Below are positions 35,520 to 47,372 of a stretch of 64,000 nucleotides of DNA, piece after piece. The translations under genes and the position numbers were made by a program. The DNA is from Symsagittifera roscoffensis (taxonomy: Eukaryota; Xenacoelomorpha; Acoela; Convolutidae), in the NCBI RefSeq assembly GCF_963678635.1, contig NW_026970808.1:1-64000 (forward strand), given 5' to 3'. The notes beneath the pieces are model-generated. The model had not been told where the DNA came from. It saw only the letters and a program-made list of their open reading frames with translations, and made no database searches. How positions within the stretch are numbered: the first letter of the stretch is position 1; every line of letters begins with the position of its first letter.

Positions 35520-37505
35520 GCCTAATTATATCGCATTAACTTTGTCGACTTGGGTTTTTTGGAAAATTTCCTTCGAATTGCCGCCTGCCTCCCACCCTCG
35601 AGAAAATCATAGGTCTTGACCCTGATGGAGAGTATCGCAAGTTTTTGTGAGGTGTTTCTCCCAAACATTTACACTGGATTCCTCAATTATTGCATTCCTC
35701 ATTTACACGAACAGAAGTAGGTGGCTTAATATGAAACTTCGTACTAAATTGCAAAGAGAGACAGACCCTTTGGGTAGACGACTGTCATAATACCAAGGAA
35801 ATGGCGGTGGACATTCAAAAAGTAATAACACTTCAGTTATTTGACAGGTTCTTTGAATTAATCAGAGGCATCAGTGGGAGTATTTTCAGATGCTCAAAAG
35901 TATTAATTTCATTATCATAATAATGTTAATATGATGCACTCAAATAAATCTTCTTTTCAACGACAACAACGTTATATTCCTTTTGAAAATAGAAACTAGT
36001 ATTGTTATGTACCAATATATAATATGAGCGTGAACAAAAGTACTTCCACTAATCGATTACGGTTAAATATAACATAAGCTGCCTCTGAAAAAAAGACGTT
36101 TCTTGTTTTGTGAGTTTTTTTGCATTGAATTGGCTCACAAAATCCGCAAAGCGACAAATCAGAGACAAGAGCAATTTGATAGAAATCACAGCCGGTCCAA
36201 AAAGATAAGCGGCTATGTCTTATCCTGCGAGGTTGAGGTGACCAACTTATTTATCGACTGTACCGATCAACCGAATGTCCTCTTTTCAACCCAAGTGATA
36301 AAGATGTACAAGACAATGAAAAAAAGGCGTTAAATTTTTTTCCATAGTTTTTTTCAATGAATTTTTTGCCAAAAAACCTACATTCATCTGAACATAAAAT
36401 TTTCAGAAGTTTCAGAGAGATTCCTAAAAGTAAGTGGAAGTTGTTCACACTGTGGTAAAAATTGGCTAATCAATTTAGCCATTAATTCAAAACAACGTGT
36501 TCATATTTAGATAAAAAAGAGGATAAAAGTGTCTTGAAAAAGAAGGAAAAATGAAGTAATAGTTTATGAATATCTAAAAAATTGAAACTACTAAAAATAT
36601 ATTTTTGACTCAGTTCACAGAAGCCAATGTTTATTAACAATATTAGTTATAAAAAGCTTAAATTCAAAGCTTCTTATCAATGAAAGACGACCGGGTCCAC
36701 AGCGGACATTATTCGACTCATAAAATTGATAGCATTGAATTATTCCAAAGAAAATGAATAATAATATGTTTTTAAGTGAGGCTTGAATCTTGGCTCTCAA
36801 GGAGTGAGGGTACGCCCACGCGAGCGAGGGTACGGACTTTTACAAGCACCTATGCCTTTAAAGTCATATAAAAATGAAATTGTCAGTAAAAAAAATTCGA
36901 GAGCTTGACTGCGAAATCCAAAATTCCTCGAACACATTTGTGTTTCTAAGAAATCAACAAATAAGCCTTGTACTGGAGAATTTTGTGGTGTTTCACGGTT
37001 GAAGGTGAAGATTCTGAAAATCCCGTTTATAAGTAATATTCATGTACTTGGTAAACTAATTATTGGAGGTAATCAGATCATCAATTGTCAGAGTGTCAAT
37101 TCATCGCTGCATTTTCTGCCAATCTACTTCTGTGCTTAATCAGAGATGAATGGGTTTGGTAATTGAAGACCGAATTCGATTTTGAGTGCTGGTAAAGGTA
37201 GACTGATTGCCCCAAAAAATGAAGTGATATTCAATCGCACTGTTCATGATCAATGAGTTAAATCAGTTAGTGTTATGGGACTCGAAGTTAGTAACTTGAT
37301 ACCCAAAAAAAACAAGGCAAATTGGAACCATAACAAGTCTTTGAACTTTTATTCGAATATCATTTTGTTGTTAGCAAACTTAAAACTTAACAATAAAGTT
37401 GGTCGAATCAGGGTGAAGACCTAAAACATCCGACATCCTCTTACTATCTTCTTTACTCATATAACTTCGCAAAATAAAAAAAAATGAAAAATAATTCGGA
37501 GTGTT
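35520..37505. other. AT-rich stretch without gene
   Basis: Nothing recognisable. A short GAGGGTACG doublet lies near 36806-36835 and a decayed family A tail (gaatcagggtgaagacct...catccgac) at about 37405-37435. The 76-codon plus frame at 36103-36333 was not recognised. Confidence 0.45.
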
Positions 37506-37765
37506 TGTCCTAGAGGTCCTAGAGGTGGGGCCATTATTTGTCCCAGAGGTGGGGCCATTATTTGTCCCAGAGGTGGGTTATTATTTGTCCTAGAGGTGGG
37601 TTATTCTTTGTCCTAGAGGTGGGGCCATTATTTGTCCCAGAGGTGGGGCCATTATTTGTCCCAGAGGTGGGTTATTATTTGTCCCAAAGGTGGGTTATTA
37701 TTTGTCCTAGAGGTGGGGCCAATATTTGTCCCAGAAGTGGGTTATTATTTGTCCTAAAGGGGACT
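37506..37765. repeat. 23/24-bp minisatellite, about 11 units
   Basis: Units of 24 bp (AGAGGTGGGGCCATTATTTG plus TCCC) alternate with 23-bp units (AGAGGTGGGTTATTATTTG plus TCC[CT]) in a non-random order. The mixed unit lengths shift frame, so the repetitive 85-codon frame across it is unlikely to be a protein. Confidence 0.95.
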
Positions 37766-40700
37766 AGGTGCCAATTATCTACTCAAATGATTTAAGTTTG
37801 AGCCCCAAAAAGAAATGGGTTATATAAACAATGACTATAAAATAACGAAGTCTCGAAGTACGGCTGTTTCAACATATAAGAGTTGAGAGTAAGATTTTTG
37901 ATTTCATTTACATTTTTAATTTTTATAATTTTTAAAAATTGAGAACTTGGATGTTGAATGAGTGAGAGGAAATCGTTTTTCAAAAACTTGAATAAATGAG
38001 AGTTAGTCTGGAAATCAAGGAAGCTGTTGATTTTGCAGAAACAGCTGCAAATTTTGCAAAAAAAATGTGGAAAATAAATTGTACAGAGTTTAATCCTCAT
38101 AATCCTTTAAAGGAAGTTTTTTATGGATGAAAATTAAATTGAATTTTTCGAAATAATTGAAGAAAAGTGGATAAGAATCGATTGAGTAGTGGCAGCAAAC
38201 GACTGAACAGTGGCAACATTTAAAACACGAGAAAAGTTAAACTTGATACCTCCAGAATAATTTGATTAGTAATCACCTATTAGCTAATTACTAATCAAAT
38301 TCAGCTAATTACTACCCATGGAACCTCAAATAATACTTACTATTTTTCACGCTAATTCAAGTACTAAAAAAACGTACGTCCGATTAATTTGAGTGATCTA
38401 TTATACAATGATTTCAAGTTCACGTTAAAAAAAAAATTAGAAACCGATTTTTTCATCAATGAAACTTTTTTTGAAATTTGTTTAAAAATGGATGTTTTTT
38501 GAAAGTTTCCACGTAAAATTGAAAGATTTATTTAAAAAAGGTAATTTTTGAAAAGAAGATCGGCTAACAAAAATTATTTTTTGGCAATTTTGTTAACATA
38601 AAGCGGAGTTTGAAAAATACATGCTTTTTGATACAAGTTCAAAATCAAAAAATAGGATTAAGTCCAGAATAATTAATGTAGGGTAAATTTAACAGTTATT
38701 AGTTTATATATGAAATATAACCCCAAATGATTTTGCTTACTGGTGTTTTTTCATATAATTCTTTTAAAAATTTTAATAGTTTTGATTTTATACTTTGACT
38801 TCTTTTTAATCATTCTCAGGTAAGTCATTCCATTTCCTGGCAATTATTTTAACAACCGAAAATTATGAGGAACACGTTCCATAAACCTGTCCAGCACTGT
38901 TTTATTTAACGACAGTTTTTGTTGTTGCATATTTTGTTTCTTGTTTTTTTTTTCAATTAAAGGACTATTTTTTCATTTAAAAAGAGATCAAAATTTTTCA
39001 GATAACAGATCAATCTCACATGTCTCACTTCACTACGTGATTTTGCGTGATGTGTCGTTGAAATTTTTGTGATATCCAGTTTGAAAAGCTCAACTTTGCG
39101 CCGACCATATCGGTGATCTCAATCCAAATTGCTAGAAACTCGAACAGAGTTTTTGAGAACGATTAAAGAACTATAATCCAAGCTAGTCGAGTTTTTGTTC
39201 CGGATTGGGGAGAAAATGAAGAAAAAACATTCAATTTGAACGTATTTTTTATTTATTTTTACAGCAAAAAAAACTTCAGTTGATGTTGTTGTAATTATCT
39301 TGATAAAATATATATGCCCAATATTTTGGTGAATAGCACAAAATTAGACTCTTTTTTTAGTACTGAGGAGAACCCACCTGAAAAATTTTTTAGAATAAAA
39401 AAACAGGTAGTTATTTAGTTAATTTTGAGCCAGAGTAAATATTTTTTGATTCTTAACTAAAACTAACTGAAAAGTAACTAGAATTCATGTGATGATTGCA
39501 GTTTTGCGACGAAATTTTGCAGTTTTCTATAGATTGATGCATTTTCTAAGTTGATAATAGTTCTCAATTTGAATGTTTGGTTTTTTTTTGAGGATAACGG
39601 ACATTTCACAAAAGCTCCTATAAAATATAAACAAAAATAACTATAAAATTTGTATGTTTTTAAAAAACTGAATGGTTGTAGCATATCGAAAATAGAGTTT
39701 GTTTGTTGTTTTATAAGTAATTGTTGTGTTTTCTGGCTTAACGTAGCTCGCAAACTCAGTTATTTAGCAGTTCACCGAAATTGAAAAAAAAATTGTTCAT
39801 TATTTTTTTACGTAAACATATGAACTACTGATAAGTTTGCTTAATATATGAAATTCGACTCTGGCAAATAACGAAAAAAAAATAAAAAACTTTTTTTTAG
39901 CGCTTTACGATGCCAAACTGTACAATTTGTAAGTTTTAAGGGGATTCCGCAAGTGGCAAAAACAGTTTTATCACGGAATCCGCGACATTGTTATTTTTGT
40001 TTGATCTTTTTTGCTGTTTGGGATTCCACTTACATTCAGTTAAAATACTGTATAGCTCAAAATTGCTGATTTTGAGACATCCTCAACAATGTCGTGGAAT
40101 CGGCAATTATAAGAGGAACCCACAAATTGTAGGTTGAATCCGCTTTTTGTTTGCATAATTTAAAAACAATTGTAATTTTATAACATTATAAAATTAAGTA
40201 ACTGATTTGTGGGTATTCAGCGAGACTCTCTGACTGTTCATTATTATTTACTGCCAACACTTTAATCTCAAAAACCGACAGAATTTCAGTGTCATTTACT
40301 GACAACAGTTTAATTCAATATCAATCACTGCCAACAAATCAGTCTCCTTTACTGACAACATTAAATCCAGCTAAAACCCATCTGCTAAATCTCAAATACT
40401 GAAAAAGTGAATACAAAAAGAATGAAACCATCTCGATCTCAAAAACTAAAACAACTAAAACCAACATAAAACCAACTAAAATAAACCTATTTCTACTTCT
40501 GTCAGAGACCAAAAAAGTATCGACTTCTTGATTTCAAATTAAAAAACAAAACATTTCTCATCTGCAACCATTGTTGGTTAAATTCTGAAATGTTTAAAAT
40601 TGGCATATTAGCCATCTTGAGGATTAGCTTATGCGGGCTTTAAAGACTAAGTTATAAATCTGAAAAGGCATTGCTAAACAAGTGTCGTGAAATTTCACTG

Positions 40701-41692
40701 TTTATACTATTTACTATTTTAATTTAGTTTTTGATGACAAAATACTATTGAAAAAATTAAAAACCATGAATTCGACACCATTCAAAAAGCAGTTGAACAT
40801 TTTACGGTTTTGTCTTGACGTACAAGCAGACTTGTTTCATGCTTGAAACTTGAAACAAAGTAAAACTGAATGAGATTTAAATGTTGTAAATGAGGTTTTA
40901 TGATGATTTTTTTTTACATTTTGTTAAAATCTCTAATAGCTGAGCAAACTCCGTCTTGCAGTGAATGTTTCAATCGTTCTTCTTTTTGATTAGACTGTTC
41001 GTTCAGCAAAAGCAAATCCATCCTTGCATGGAAAGACTGCTCGTATCAGGGTGAAGCCCTGTATCATTATAGCATTTTAATTTTTTTCTCTATCTCTCCT
41101 CTCTCTATCTCTTTCCTTGGTTGTTTTAAGCAATTTGATACACTTTTAAGTTTTTTACGTCTCGTAACGTGTCAATTAGGCAAAATGATTTACCTTAATC
41201 AAAATTGGACTGATATCTGCGCCCGATTACGCAAAAGTTCAACAAACACATTGGCGTTCTTGAGTAGTATTGAAATATTCCGTTTAAAAAGAGCAATTAA
41301 TTAATTAATGAAAACTTGCTTGAAGAAAAATTCAGGCCAAGCAAGTCGCTTTTTTGTATTCGGAACGACAATTAATTTTCTAATGAAGCTAATGAAATTA
41401 AAATTAATTGTTTAAATTGAAAGTGCAAGCTTTCATTTTAACCCTTTTGAACAATTTTTAAACCTCAAATAGCTGAAATGAATCACATGACAAGAAAAAG
41501 AAAATTCAAATTCCCAGAAATTCAAAGTCCCAGTGTTGTTTTTGACGATATTTCCAGAGCAAAAGCAACTTTGAAACTACTTGTGCTTAATGGCTAATTT
41601 AAGCCTTGAAAACATTTCTCATCGTTTAATCCATTTTGCTCCTTCCAAATAATTTTCTCTAGCATGTGTCAAATTGTCAATCCTATATTTTT
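37766..41692. other. AT-rich stretch without gene
   Basis: No gene recognised. A degenerate direct repeat TTTACTG-CAACA occurs four times at about 40246-40370. A 'gacattgtt...aacaatgtc' inverted pair lies at about 39983-40095. A terminal fragment of family A, 'gactgctcgtatcagggtgaagccctg', lies at 41035-41061. Confidence 0.45.
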
Positions 41693-42223
41693 GTTCCGAC
41701 TTTCGATACGAAAATAACGGAATATTTGTGCTCGGGGTGGGTTTTTTTTTCTTCAGACAAATTTCGACTTTTTAACTAGCCATTTTTGACAAAATTTTTT
41801 TATATCATTCGAAAGGTATTGTTGTCCTGAGCTCAAATTTGAAAAGATATTTCACCTGTGATCATTTTTCGTAAAGTTACGGAGGTTTAAAGATTGCCAT
41901 TTTGGTCAATTTGGGACAATTAACGCGCGATATATTTCGCGTTATTAACGCGTAAGCGGAGAGTTAATCCATCTTAGAAATCGTTCCAAACTGGTTAAAA
42001 GAAGCTTATTTGCCATAATTGGTTTGTTACAAGGAGCGAAATCTATCCTTTTGTACTTTATATGGCGTGTGGGGGATGATTTTTATAAAAAATTTCAAAT
42101 TTTAATAATTTTTTTTTTCATTTTGTTTTATTTCATTGACTTTTTTAAGGATATTACTGCTCCATAAACCTTAAAACGCAGTCGGAACATTCAGGGCTTC
42201 GCCCTGATACGAGCAGTCTTGTT
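41693..42223 (+). repeat. family A repeat, best-preserved full copy
   Basis: It runs from GTTCCGACTTTCGATACGAA to the terminal hairpin CAGGGCTTCGCCCTG (42192-42206) and ATACGAGCAGTCTTGTT, 531 bp. The middle has palindromic blocks (GCGCGATATATTTCGCG, TTAACGCGTAAGCGG). There are no inverted termini, no poly-A tail, no tRNA-like head and no coding capacity. TTGTT occurs at or next to both ends in several copies, so it is part of the element or its insertion preference, not a target duplication. Confidence 0.9.
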
Positions 42224-43365
42224 AATAGTTTAACTACAAAGCTACAAAAACCTCATGTGAAAATTCATTCATGTGCTCGTTGAAACCAAAAAGTTTCCAT
42301 TTCAAAGTCCCGTGACTATATAATGGTTCCCTGAATCCTTAGCCATTGAAAAACATTGTGAACATTGTGCAAGGTTTCCAGAAGGCATTTAGTTTGGAAG
42401 CTCAAAGACAAAAGTTTTGCTGAAAAACTTGAAGATCAATGTTTAGTGATGAGGCTTATACTTACAAGGATGTATACAATTGCGTCGAAAATGGCGCTCG
42501 TGTTGAATTATAATTAATTAATGATTCGAAACTGCAAAACCATAGGAAACAATTGCTTCCTAAAACCCACTTGTTTTTTTGCATTAAGTTTTTTTTGTGT
42601 GTTTCTCAAACAATTGCTTGTCAGAATCTACAACCACCTTTATTTGAGCACTTTTGGAGCAGCATTTAATCAGAAATTTAACAAATAACGAAAACTAGCC
42701 CACACACTTTACACATCTAGGCAAAAAGTTAGCGTATGGCTTGTTAAACGGTTTGAGTTGTGCTAACTTCTCAAAATGTTCATGGTTTTGTGAATAGGTC
42801 GGGATTTGAAGGTAAATTCTTAATGACCGATCAAAAAACTTATTTGGACAAAATTGAACTTCAATAATTTGCTCCACTGGCTGTTGATAATCCTCTGCAC
42901 TACTGTGGCTTCTGCCGGGGCCTAATTCAAGCTAGAAGTCTTGATAAAATGCGATAAGTCGCGACTCATCTAATCTCGGTTTTGCCTGGATCTTGTCTCA
43001 ACAATATTTTACCGCATGCTTAGGTAGACTCTAACTCTAACTGAAGCCGAACTTTTTATATTGTTTTGGCAAAATATTACGGTTTCAAAGTTCACTTGCC
43101 CGGTAATATTTTCTATCTAACGTGCAGGCCTCTCTTTTATTTTAATCACGGCAAAGTTAGTGAAAACGGGCTGAGCAAAGATGGAAAATTAAAAAAGTAC
43201 AATGGTTACAAAAAATTACAAAAAAAATGACAAACCATGTTCTGAAAATCTGAAATACCGACTGAAAGTCTCTTAAATTATGCCACTACCAGCTACTTTG
43301 AGCTACCTAAAACTGAATTGAAACGAATAACAAACCATGTCCAAATTTATTGCAACTTTTTTGAG
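42224..43365. other. AT-rich stretch without gene
   Basis: Nothing recognised before the target duplication of the retroelement. Only short open frames. Confidence 0.5.
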
Positions 43366-43369
43366 GTTG

Positions 43370-43780
43370 TGAGTTAGGTTCGAGGTGTAACTCATAGAGT
43401 AATTTCGGATAGGGTACACCGTCTGCTCGTCACGCTATCTTATTTTCGGCCGGATAGATTCGTGCAACTTCTGAGTCTAATACCGATCCTAATCTTACTC
43501 TTATTTCTACTAGTCTCAGGGTGTTTAACTAGTCTCTGCTAGGCTCAATAGATCTAGAGTATACTGGCTTATTGCGATTGCTAAAAGGTCTCTTGGAGAG
43601 GTAACTAATTTCTAAGTTAAACTCAAATCTCTCTGGTGCTGAAATTAAAAGAAATTTCAGCACTTACAAATAAGTGGGTTGTGAGTTAGATGAATCATGA
43701 TTGGTTAATATTAAATATTTTATAGTGATAAAATATCTAATTTATAACCAATAATAAAATATAGTTTAGATCTGGTTCCA
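43370..43780 (-). repeat. 3' LTR of the retroelement
   Basis: 411 bp, TG...CA borders, differing from the other LTR at about a dozen positions plus one indel. It carries a hairpin GTGCTGAAATT...AATTTCAGCAC and a longer foldback (ATTGGTTA...TAACCAAT enclosing TTAAATATTTTA...TAAAATATCTAA). On the minus strand a TATAAAA lies at about 43719-43725. No clear polypurine tract precedes the LTR: the adjoining minus-strand sequence is ACCCCGGATGGG. Confidence 0.95.
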
Positions 43781-45632
43781 CCCATCCGGGGTTTACAGAG
43801 TTTTTGAATCTTCTATCTGTAATGAAGGATGGATGATGATCGTTGGTATTTGGCGAGCATCATTTCTTGTTTCGTTCTTGGAGACGAAAGCTCCAGGAAG
43901 CTGGAATCGTCGATAGGAAATTGTTAGCTGTCGTTCGACAAAGACTATGACCGCCAACGAAATCAGTCTGATTTCAAGATGGTTTGTAATGATCGTCTGT
44001 TCTTGATCTGTTGTGTAGAACTATTTTTCGATCTAGAGTGGGAATGGCGTGAATTTTGAGTTTGGAGGGAATGCCTTGTAATTCGGATCTGAACGTATAC
44101 TTGAACATCGAGGTGGTCATTGGTCTGATTCAATGAAGTCCTTTTCTGCGAAGTCAAGTCGTACTCTAAATCCTTTTTGAGTCGTGATTGTGGGCAGCAT
44201 GTCGGTTTTGTTTAGCCATTCTGTAAGTTGAGTGTGATGGGGTCTTCTAGTCTTTGGATGCTCGTCTTTGTGGTTGTTTGTGATCTATGTACTGCATATT
44301 ATGATTTACGTTTTATAAAATTTTGTTAATTCATTTCTTTTTTTATGATTTTGGTTTAATTGTTTTCGCAAAAGCGTTTTAGTTTTAGTTCAGTTATTTT
44401 TAAGATTTACTCACCCTTGAGTCGGTCTTGTCAAAAATATAGTGTGGTCACAAAGCGTGGATGTAGCATAGTGGGTTAGGCCGGCTATAGAGCATGCTCA
44501 GGACGTCTTCTCGGTGGGTTAGGCCAGGAGTGGGAGTATGATTTCATGCTGGTTTTTTAAGGGGTCCTGTTTTGTGCTAACGTTTTGTGTTATATTATTT
44601 CTGGTTTTTCTTTTGTTACTTTAGTTGTGTCCTTTTTACAAAAATCAAATTGTTTTTGGTTTGGGTTTGTCTTGCGACTTTTTGGTGTTTTATGATTTCT
44701 TTTTTAGACTTGGTAATAGTCTTCAAAAGAATAAATTATCCAGTTTTAAGCTGGTTTAATCCGGTTTGGGTACCGTAGGTGTTCGTTCCTTAGTCATGCT
44801 GTTAGTTTGTGGTTTATGGTGTTTAGTTAGCTGCGTTGGTTAGTTTGGTTATTATATAATTCCATTACAACCGGGTTAAAGAAAAATTGGAAACTTGTTA
44901 TCGCTTGTTTGAGTTGTTGTTAGTGAAAACTCAAAACTTGAATTCATTATTTTAAACAATTCTTTGTGGGCGAGTTGTGCGATTGAGGATAGAATTCTTG
45001 TGCGGGTGAACAGAAGATATATAAAAGGTTAGTACTGCATTTCTCTGTATAAATTTACTACTTTAAGAACCAATTTTACTGCTTTGTGGGGGTTGAAAAT
45101 TATAAATTGATTATCATCGTATTAAATTTACTACATTTAGGGAAATAATTTATAGATGAATTTATTGCTTTGAATTGAATTTTACTGCATCATTTAGCGC
45201 TGTAGATTTAATAGAGTTTATTATGAAAAATGAGTTTGTATTTTCATTTTTTTTTTCTTGTTGTAGGTGATCGTGGTGTGGAGACTTAAAAAATGTAAAT
45301 TACCTATAAAGAATGTTAGTTTTATTTTAAAATAGTTAGTTTTGAAATATTAAATTCATACTTACCTTAGTCGTCGGGAAAGAAGCCACGAGGGAAAACA
45401 TCGTGAATAGCATCTGATGTGTTTAGTAATTTTGCTAGTATGCGTATGATGTTTTTAGTTTGGAGCAGTGTCCAAAGCAATTGAAGTGCTTTTCTGGTTT
45501 TTAGTTATTCGGTGCCTACTGCAGATTCTTGAGGTGTGTTCTGAATTAGATAAAATATTTTGTGATTGTATTTAGTGTTGTGGATGAATTCTAAAATGGG
45601 TACTTCTATAGGTTGACTATATTCATGCGGGA
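43781..45632 (-). other. 3' region of the retroelement, no clear gene
   Basis: About 1.85 kb between ORF-X and the 3' LTR. Only short frames interrupted by stops; a 64-codon Ser/Gln/Arg-rich frame at 43963-44157 is not convincing. 'gtgggttaggcc' occurs twice (about 44471 and 44514). Confidence 0.6.
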
Positions 45633-47185
45633 CTATTAGGGTCGGGATTCTTCTTCGTTGAAGGTCTTGGTGAGGGGACAAAATAAATCGATCTGGGTGA
45701 TTGGGTCATAATTCCGGAGGATACCTTGAAGGTTAGTATTCTTAATACAATATGTGAAGTTTAGTAAAAACGGTGAGGTGTATTTGGAATTGATGAATTG
45801 AAATCTGTGGTGGGGTTGTCGTGATGGTGTGTGTAAATGAAAATGGTTTTGGATAAAACGATAATAAGTTTAGGTGTGTGTTTGTTTAGTTCTCAACATG
45901 ATGTCATGTGAACAGTGCAAAAAACGTTCTTTTGGTGTGAGTAAATGAAAGGTTAGTGAAAATGTTCGAAATTTTTCATGAAATGATTCGTATGCTTGAA
46001 TGTCTGATAATGCTTCTGAAATAATGTGATCATGCTTTTTATCTAGTATGCTAAGTGTGAATAAGTAGGGTGTTTTAATGAAAAATTTTTCTGTTAATTG
46101 TTTGTTTGTAAACTGATCGTCGTCAGGAAATTGGTCTTGATCAGATCTGATGATGTTATGATCATAATATTCAATTGAATAGTCGTAAACTCGGGGTGCA
46201 GGGAATGTTTTTAGTAACTTTTATTATCCTACGTATGTAAACTGTCGGGGTGTTAATCTCGTGGTTAGTCTAAATAATTCGGTCTTATTTCTTTCATTAT
46301 CTTTTGTGGTGTTCAGGAGTGGTAGCGTAAGGGGGTTATTAAAATTGTAATAAGATGTCCAATGAAGTGTGGGTATTAACACATGTTCATCTACAAAATG
46401 ATGTGGTTCGGGGTTAGGGTCGGATTTATTTAATGTATATTGGGGAAATAAAGGTAGGGTTACTTGAAGAAAATTTGTAGTATTGGCGTGGTCTGGATGG
46501 TTAACGTATTCTCGGGCGGTTCCGGGTTTGTATGGGAACGGATGATTTGGAGATTTGCGTTTAAAGGTTCTATAAGCTCGATTAGTACTGGTGGATGTTT
46601 CTGTTGACGTGGATGACTGAGCTAGTGATGGAGTAAAATCTGAAACTGGTGTAGGTGTGGGTGGATTTGATGATGTTATTTTTGATGATAGTTGGTGAAT
46701 AGTGAGAGTATGGGGAGATATTAACTGTTGTTGGAGTGTTAGAAAATTATCTAATTCATTAGAAATTCGAATATTATCTAGGGAATTGTTGATTGATCGT
46801 TCATAATGAAATGAGGAGTAGGTTGGGGTCACTTGAGGAGGAGTGTAGGGAGATTTACATTGGTTTTGAGGTTGAATAGGTCAAAAGGGGGTTTTGAGAA
46901 GGTTAAAGAGTTGGTCTGGGTATGGGTAGAAGGGGCTGGTTCGGAATCTACGAATTCATCGGGAGTTTCTACATCGGAGTTATTAAAAGGTGATATTGTG
47001 TGATAAACGGTGACATCTGAGTTAATATCAGAATTCATGCCTGATGATGTATTAGTTTGTGGTGAATCAGGTGGCGGGAAAGCAAAAAGTGGGATTATAT
47101 GGTTTGGATATTGGAGGTTGGCAGGGTGCGAGTTTGATTGATGGAGTGATCCCATTTGTCTGTCATTTTGGGGGTGTTGTGTCAC
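45633..47185 (-). pseudogene. ORF-X: unknown protein downstream of the envelope-like gene
   Basis: An open frame at 46829-47185 (Pro/Ser/Thr-rich, e.g. PLFAFPPPDSPQTNTSSG) leads, after a frame change near 46840, into a frame that stays readable from about 46855 to the TAATAG at 45633-45638. It is interrupted only by a TAATAA at about 46218-46223 and a TAA near 45867. The first third is low complexity. The rest looks globular, with a positive patch (FKRKSPNHPFPYKP) and aromatic-rich stretches (YYDHNIIRSDQDQFPDDD, ERFLHCSHDIML). In total about 500 codons. I see no membrane segment and no catalytic motif and do not recognise the family. It could be an accessory protein or the product of a spliced RNA. 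Starts are uncertain, since the frame heads here are GTG and not ATG. Confidence 0.55.
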
Positions 47186-47372
47186 TATATGTTGAATGGG
47201 GCTTTTTATGTGGCTTGGTCTTAAGTTTGGGGGTTTTTGATTGCTAAGTTCCTAAAATTTCGTTAGACTATGATAATGGATGGTTATGATGGAGATTTAG
47301 TAAGTGTGGTGCTGTAGGTAATGCATTTGTGTTATTGTTTGATTCTTCGTATGTGTTCGGGTTTGTTGATAG

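Noticed and set aside
36103-36333. 76-codon plus frame
   Set aside because: No recognised motif and no supporting context.
37538-37795. 85-codon repetitive plus frame
   Set aside because: Caused by the minisatellite; mixed 23- and 24-bp units do not keep a protein repeat in phase.
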